Below, in pieces: positions 1-3,548 of a DNA stretch of 5,438 bases; positions within the stretch are counted from its first letter, which is position 1, and the number at the start of each line of letters is the position of its first letter. The stretch spans positions 1-5,438 of the forward strand of contig JABDJR010000041.1 in assembly GCA_013003415.1 (NCBI GenBank), written 5' to 3'. Source of the stretch: Candidatus Eiseniibacteriota bacterium (GTDB taxonomy: Bacteria > Eisenbacteria > RBG-16-71-46 > JABDJR01). The notes beneath the pieces were generated by a model. It searched no databases, had not been told where the DNA came from, and was given only the letters and a program-made list of their open reading frames with translations. Position numbers and translations under genes: made by a program.

Positions 1-77
1 GAATATGGGTTTGAGGTCAAGTTTTTGAACCGGTCTACCTGCCAGCTAAACCTCTACGAAATAACGATTTAGAGCAT
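1..77. other. Region downstream of malG with no supported gene
   Basis: After the malG stop the transcript has a weak hairpin (GGUUUA at 52-47 pairing with UAGACC at 37-32, 9-base loop) but no following U-run, so I do not call a terminator. An AGAGG at 55-51 has no ATG, GTG or TTG start at a proper distance. The operon may continue beyond the left edge, but nothing here proves it. Confidence 0.5.
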
Positions 78-917
78 CTAGCCCTTCACGCCGCCCAAGG
101 TCAAACCACTGACCAAAAAACGATTCAAAAGCATGAAGAGAATGACCACCGGAATGCAGACGAGAACACTGCCCGCAGCGTAGTTGGCCCACTCGGTTTG
201 GAAGGTACCGGCCAAACTTTCGAGCCCCAAGGGCAACGTGAAGAGCTCGCTGCTTTGAAGTACCACGCGCGCCACGATGAACTCGGACCACGCGGCCATA
301 AAAGAAAACAGTGCGGTGATGGTGAGCGCAGGAGTCGACAGGGGCAACACGATACGCACAAAAGCGCCAAGAGGACTTAGGCCATCGATCATGGCCGCCT
401 CTTCGAGATCGCGGGGAATCGTGTCGTAGTACCCCTTCATGGTCCACACACAAAACGGCAAGGCTGTGGTGACGTAGGCAATCACCAACCCAAACAAGCT
501 ATCGAGCAAACGTAGTTTCTGCAGCAGCAAGTACAGCGGCAGAAGCAACATGGTAGCGGGAAACATCTGTGTGAGTAGGAAGCTGGTCAGGGTGACGCGG
601 TGACCCGGAAATCGAAAGCGACTGAAGGCATAGCCTGCGGTCGCCGCCAAACCTACCCCGATCACGGTCACGGTTAAGGAAACGATGGCGCTATTCCGAA
701 GCCAGAGCAAGAAGTCCTTCTCGAAGAGCATGACCCGGTAGGCCTCAAACGTTGCGTTCTCGGGGATGATAGCCAGAGAGGTCGAATAGAGCTGGTTTCC
801 CGGGCGTAGAGAGATTCCAATAATGAGAAGAATGGGATAGATCGCGGCAAGAGCGACAATGACCAAGAGAACGTGAAGCAGAATACTCTGAATGGGGCTG
901 TTCTTTTTGGCACTCAT
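78..917 (-). CDS. malG: MalG-like ABC sugar permease
   Basis: A 279-residue inner-membrane protein with six predicted membrane segments (about 12-34, 75-98, 108-131, 141-160, 197-217, 247-267). The EAA loop lies at 172-192: EEAAMIDGLSPLGAFVRIVL followed by P. The tail FLVSGLTLGGVKG is the hallmark C-terminus of MalG-type permeases, which in E. coli contacts the ATPase. The length is close to MalG (296). The start ATG overlaps the malF stop as ATGA, with GGAG 11 bases upstream inside malF, so translation is probably coupled. It is the last gene of the visible operon and ends in TAG at 80-78. Together with the MalF-like subunit it forms the translocation channel for maltodextrins. Confidence 0.94.
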   Translation of the reverse strand: MSAKKNSPIQSILLHVLLVIVALAAIYPILLIIGISLRPGNQLYSTSLAIIPENATFEAYRVMLFEKDFLLWLRNSAIVSLTVTVIGVGLAATAGYAFSRFRFPGHRVTLTSFLLTQMFPATMLLLPLYLLLQKLRLLDSLFGLVIAYVTTALPFCVWTMKGYYDTIPRDLEEAAMIDGLSPLGAFVRIVLPLSTPALTITALFSFMAAWSEFIVARVVLQSSELFTLPLGLESLAGTFQTEWANYAAGSVLVCIPVVILFMLLNRFLVSGLTLGGVKG

Positions 918-1813
918 GAGTACACCGACTCCGTTCCCCGCGACATTCTCATGTAGAAAATCACGAACACGAGCAGCAGCAAGAAGATCACAAACGAGAA
1001 GGCCGCCGCATAGCCATAGCGATAGTAGTCAAAGGCAGCTTTGTACACGTAGGTGACCAGAATATGGTTTGTATCTGCGGGCTTTCCTCCGTTGGTTACG
1101 AGCCAAATCACGTTCAGATTGTTGAACGTCCAAATCGTGCCCAGAATAATGGCGGGGACCATGACCGGCTTGAGCAGAGGAATCGTGATGTGTCTTAGCC
1201 GCGCTCTCCAACTGGCTCCGTCAATGGCGGCAACCTCATACAGTTCCTGAGGAATACTCTGGAGCCCCCCCAGGGCGATGACCATCATGAAGGGGAAACC
1301 CAACCAAATGTTGGTGATAACGGCGGCGGAGAAGGCCGCGGTTTCGCTGGATAGCCAGGGGATTTGCTCAAGCCCCATGGAAACCAAGATGAGATTCACC
1401 GCCCCGTATTCGTAGTTGAACATGCCGCGCCAGGTCAGGGCCGAAATGTACTGGGGCATGGCCCACGGCAAGATGAGGATCGCTCGATAAAGCCATCTTC
1501 CCTTGAGGGGACGATTCAAAACCAGGGCGAGGATCGTGCCCAGAACAACATGAGCAAAGATGTTGATCGAAGTCCAAACCACCGTTTTCCAGAACACGGC
1601 GTAGAGTTCAGGACTTGCAAAAAGCTCTTGGAAGTTGGCGAGCCCTATAAACTCCGGATTCCGGAACGTATAGAGATTCATGTTGGAGAAGGCGATACGG
1701 AAGTTGTAGAAGAACGGGTAGGCCACCACAAGCAGCATGGCCAAAAGCGAAGGCAGTAATAGAGTGTAGGCCAAGGGCAGATTGGAACCGGGCTTGCCTT
1801 TGAGCCAACGCAT
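914..1813 (-). CDS. malF: MalF-like ABC sugar permease
   Basis: A 299-residue inner-membrane protein with six predicted membrane segments (about 12-36, 73-98, 109-129, 157-180, 216-238, 267-288). The cytoplasmic EAA loop, which docks onto the ATPase, is clear at 192-212: YEVAAIDGASWRARLRHITI followed by PLL. The NGGKPADTN loop and C-terminal helix are typical of the CUT1 family MalF/UgpA/LacF. E. coli MalF is about 514 residues with eight helices and a large P2 periplasmic loop. That loop and the extra helices are missing, as in many non-enteric homologues. The start ATG at 1813 follows AGGA at 7 bases, which overlaps the malE stop. The 3' end overlaps malG by ATGA. It forms a heterodimer with the MalG-like subunit and needs an ATPase not encoded here. 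Confidence 0.93.
   Translation of the reverse strand: MRWLKGKPGSNLPLAYTLLLPSLLAMLLVVAYPFFYNFRIAFSNMNLYTFRNPEFIGLANFQELFASPELYAVFWKTVVWTSINIFAHVVLGTILALVLNRPLKGRWLYRAILILPWAMPQYISALTWRGMFNYEYGAVNLILVSMGLEQIPWLSSETAAFSAAVITNIWLGFPFMMVIALGGLQSIPQELYEVAAIDGASWRARLRHITIPLLKPVMVPAIILGTIWTFNNLNVIWLVTNGGKPADTNHILVTYVYKAAFDYYRYGYAAAFSFVIFLLLLVFVIFYMRMSRGTESVYS
929..932 (-). promoter_or_regulatory. Ribosome binding site of malG inside malF
   Basis: GGAG lies 11 bases before the malG ATG at 917, within the last codons of malF. The spacing is rather long, consistent with reliance on coupling through the ATGA overlap. Confidence 0.45.
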
Positions 1814-1820
1814 TCTCGTG

Positions 1821-1825
1821 TCCTA
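1821..1825 (-). promoter_or_regulatory. Ribosome binding site of malF, overlapping the malE stop
   Basis: TAGGA contains the malE stop TAG and an AGGA core, with 7 bases (CACGAGA) to the ATG at 1813. Confidence 0.65.
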
Positions 1826-3067
1826 TCGCCGCGATGCTTTTATTTTTTGCATCGCTTCGCCCTGCATGTTGCGCGCCGCCTGAGCCGGCGACTTGCTTCC
1901 GTTCATCACAAGTTGCATGTTGGGTCGCATAGAATCCCAAATGATCCGCATTTCGGGCACCACCGGCATGCGGGTGCCCACATCAAATTGAGACTTTGAG
2001 GCAATCAGAACCGGATCGTCTTTGACCAGCGGATTACTGTAGGCGGTGGTGACGCTGGGAAGAATTCCAAGTTCGGTAGCGAACCTGGAAGTCACGATTA
2101 CGGACGTTAAGTGTTCAAGAAGCTCTTTAATGATGGGGGCTTTTGAAGCCGGCACATTCACATTCACCGAGTACCCCTTGCTTCCAACCATGGGGCTTGC
2201 CCACTTTCCACCCGGTTTAACCCGCGGAATACGAGCAATGCCCAGGTCGATTCCGTAGTCGATGTATTCTCGGAAAGACCAGGCACCATTCACGATCATG
2301 GCGACATTCCCTTGCTTGAACAGGGTGTCCATGAGTTCGTAGGTCGACTCCTTGGGCGTAACTTCGTGCTTGTCCTTGAGATCCTTGAGGAATTGAAGGG
2401 CCTGAACGGTGGATTGATTGTCGAGGTCTGGATTGGATTCGTCATCCATGACCCATCCCCCGTAGGCGGTGATAAACGGCACGAGCCAGAAAGGCTCTTC
2501 GAGCTGAAGCGCAATGCCGTACTGCTCGAAGCGACCATCGCCCTCTTCGTCGATGGTTTGGGCCTTTGCCATGCGAATGAGTTCGTCGAAGGTTGTTGGG
2601 GGTTCGGGTAGGAGGACTTTGTTGTACAGCAACGCAAGGTGGTTACCCACCTGATCTGGAGCCGCCCAAACTTTGCCCCCCAGCCGATCGAGAGCTCCCG
2701 GCTCGAACTTGTCCCAAAACTCGGCGGGCATGAAATCGTCGAGAGGCAGAATAATGCTGAGAACCGAAAAGGGGCCGATTTGATCGGAGGGGCCGTAGAC
2801 CAGGTCTGGCCCGCCGCCACCCAGGGCCGCGGTTTGAAACTGCGTTCTTAGGTTTTCTGTGTCGTAATGGACTAACGTAATCTCGACATCGTGGGCTTCT
2901 TCAAAAGACTTGATCGCCCACTCCATGACCCGGCGTTCTTGGGGATCGCGCTGCTCCCAGATCACGATCTTCTTGTCGTTATTGCCACCACCCATACCGC
3001 ACCCGAGCCCGCCAAAGACAAAAAGTCCCGCGAGAAGAGTGATTACCCACTGAGTCATTCGGCGCAT
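1823..3067 (-). CDS. malE: MalE-like maltodextrin-binding lipoprotein of an ABC importer
   Basis: Solute-binding protein, 414 residues from the start at 3067. An in-frame ATG at 3076 directly abuts AGGAG, whereas the ATG at 3067 sits 9 bases from it, so 3067 is preferred. The signal peptide ends in a lipobox (GLG-C23), followed by a Gly/Asn tether. By memory alignment with E. coli MalE, I see the VIW strand (W37), GGGGPDLVYGPSDQIGPF, a near-identical YNKVLLPEPPTTFDEL stretch, EEPF and YGGW, the AMIVNGAW segment (W263, matching W230) and MPVVPEMRIIW (W377, matching W340). Of the classic maltose contacts, MalE W62 aligns with Gly and R66 with Gln. It should therefore bind alpha-glucan oligosaccharides, possibly with altered specificity. 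In a Gram-negative it would be anchored in the envelope rather than free in the periplasm. It delivers substrate to the adjacent MalF/MalG-like permease. A related sugar substrate (trehalose or another glucoside) remains possible. Confidence 0.9.
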   Translation of the reverse strand: MRRMTQWVITLLAGLFVFGGLGCGMGGGNNDKKIVIWEQRDPQERRVMEWAIKSFEEAHDVEITLVHYDTENLRTQFQTAALGGGGPDLVYGPSDQIGPFSVLSIILPLDDFMPAEFWDKFEPGALDRLGGKVWAAPDQVGNHLALLYNKVLLPEPPTTFDELIRMAKAQTIDEEGDGRFEQYGIALQLEEPFWLVPFITAYGGWVMDDESNPDLDNQSTVQALQFLKDLKDKHEVTPKESTYELMDTLFKQGNVAMIVNGAWSFREYIDYGIDLGIARIPRVKPGGKWASPMVGSKGYSVNVNVPASKAPIIKELLEHLTSVIVTSRFATELGILPSVTTAYSNPLVKDDPVLIASKSQFDVGTRMPVVPEMRIIWDSMRPNMQLVMNGSKSPAQAARNMQGEAMQKIKASRR

Positions 3068-3076
3068 GAAACGCAT

Positions 3077-3082
3077 CTCCTA
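3077..3082 (-). promoter_or_regulatory. Ribosome binding site of malE, overlapping a stop codon
   Basis: TAGGAG combines the stop of the CBM48 gene with a Shine-Dalgarno. The first ATG (3076) abuts it with no spacer. The second in-frame ATG (3067) is 9 bases away and is the preferred start; a third at 3058 is 18 bases away. Confidence 0.75.
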
Positions 3083-3535
3083 GGGAACTACGAGTTCCGA
3101 GTTGCTACCCCCAAAACCATCGTCGGATGTATTGGGGTTATTGGGATCTACTTTCCAATCTGTTCCGTTCACGATGAACTTGTACTGATAGGTGCCCGGG
3201 TCCAAGGGCTTTGTAATCACCCAAACCCCAGCCGCGTTCTTCGTGAGCTGGTCGCCGGTGGTGGACCAGTCATTAAAACTACCTGCCAGATGCACCATAG
3301 AAGCACTTGGGGAAACAAAGGTAAAGACCCAACCCTCAGCCGTTTTTCGAGGGCCCGTGGCTTCACTTCCGGCCTGGTCTGCCGGTGTCGTAACCACCAC
3401 CCCAGACGCATCGGAGGCGTTTCCTGGCCCAGAGGGATTGGCGTCTGCCCCCGGCCAGGGCCGGGTTCGGTCGCAACTGACCAAGGTGAATCCAATCAAG
3501 AGACAAAGTCCCAGTTTGGGCAACATGTTTCGCAT
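3080..3535 (-). CDS. CBM48/AMPK-type glycogen-binding lipoprotein
   Basis: A 151-residue protein with no catalytic domain. Residues 1-20 are a lipoprotein signal peptide (RNMLPK, hydrophobic stretch, lipobox LVS-C) with C21 as the lipidated cysteine. Residues 22-66 are a Gly/Pro/Ala/Ser-rich linker. Residues about 67-151 form one E-set carbohydrate-binding domain: VHLAGSFNDW, then GVWVITKPLDPGTYQYKF, then the C-terminal NSELVV strand. The residues matching the AMPK-beta ligand contacts are present: W90, K119, W127 and N145. It therefore probably binds starch or glycogen at the envelope. CBM48 is more often the N-terminal domain of GH13 enzymes, so the free-standing form is notable. The start at 3535 follows AGAGG at 7 bases. 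The gene lies 10 bases after the modular protein and 3 bases before the first possible malE ATG. Asp at +2 would mean inner-membrane retention under enterobacterial Lol rules, which may not apply here. Confidence 0.9.
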   Translation of the reverse strand: MRNMLPKLGLCLLIGFTLVSCDRTRPWPGADANPSGPGNASDASGVVVTTPADQAGSEATGPRKTAEGWVFTFVSPSASMVHLAGSFNDWSTTGDQLTKNAAGVWVITKPLDPGTYQYKFIVNGTDWKVDPNNPNTSDDGFGGSNSELVVP

Positions 3536-3542
3536 CGCTAAA

Positions 3543-3548
3543 CCTCTA
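3543..3548 (-). promoter_or_regulatory. Ribosome binding site of the CBM48 lipoprotein gene, overlapping a stop codon
   Basis: The message reads TAGAGG, then TTTAGCG, then ATG. The TAG is the stop of the modular-protein gene and shares bases with the AGAGG Shine-Dalgarno. The spacer of 7 bases supports ATG at 3535 as the start. Confidence 0.75.

Noticed and set aside
15..20. TTGACC on the minus strand as a -35 promoter box
   Set aside because: The matching -10 position would be beyond the window edge, and a single hexamer-like match is not evidence.
32..52. Hairpin after malG as a terminator
   Set aside because: The stem is only 6 pairs including a G-U, with a 9-base loop and no U-run after it.
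45..56. Twelve bases GCTAAACCTCTA repeated at 3537-3548 (the CBM48 ribosome binding site)
   Set aside because: A 12-base match is expected about once by chance in a window this long. At 45-56 no standard start codon follows; only a CTG opens a 15-codon frame to the edge, too little to call a gene.
2296..2820. Minus-strand open frame of 174 residues inside malE
   Set aside because: It is out of frame with malE and rich in Ser/Pro/Arg, as expected for a shifted reading of a real gene. No frameshift is needed, because malE is intact.
2891..3541. Plus-strand open frame of 216 residues opposite the CBM48 gene
   Set aside because: It lies antisense to two well-supported genes with clear domains, has no recognisable motif and no convincing ribosome binding site. 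It is a shadow frame.
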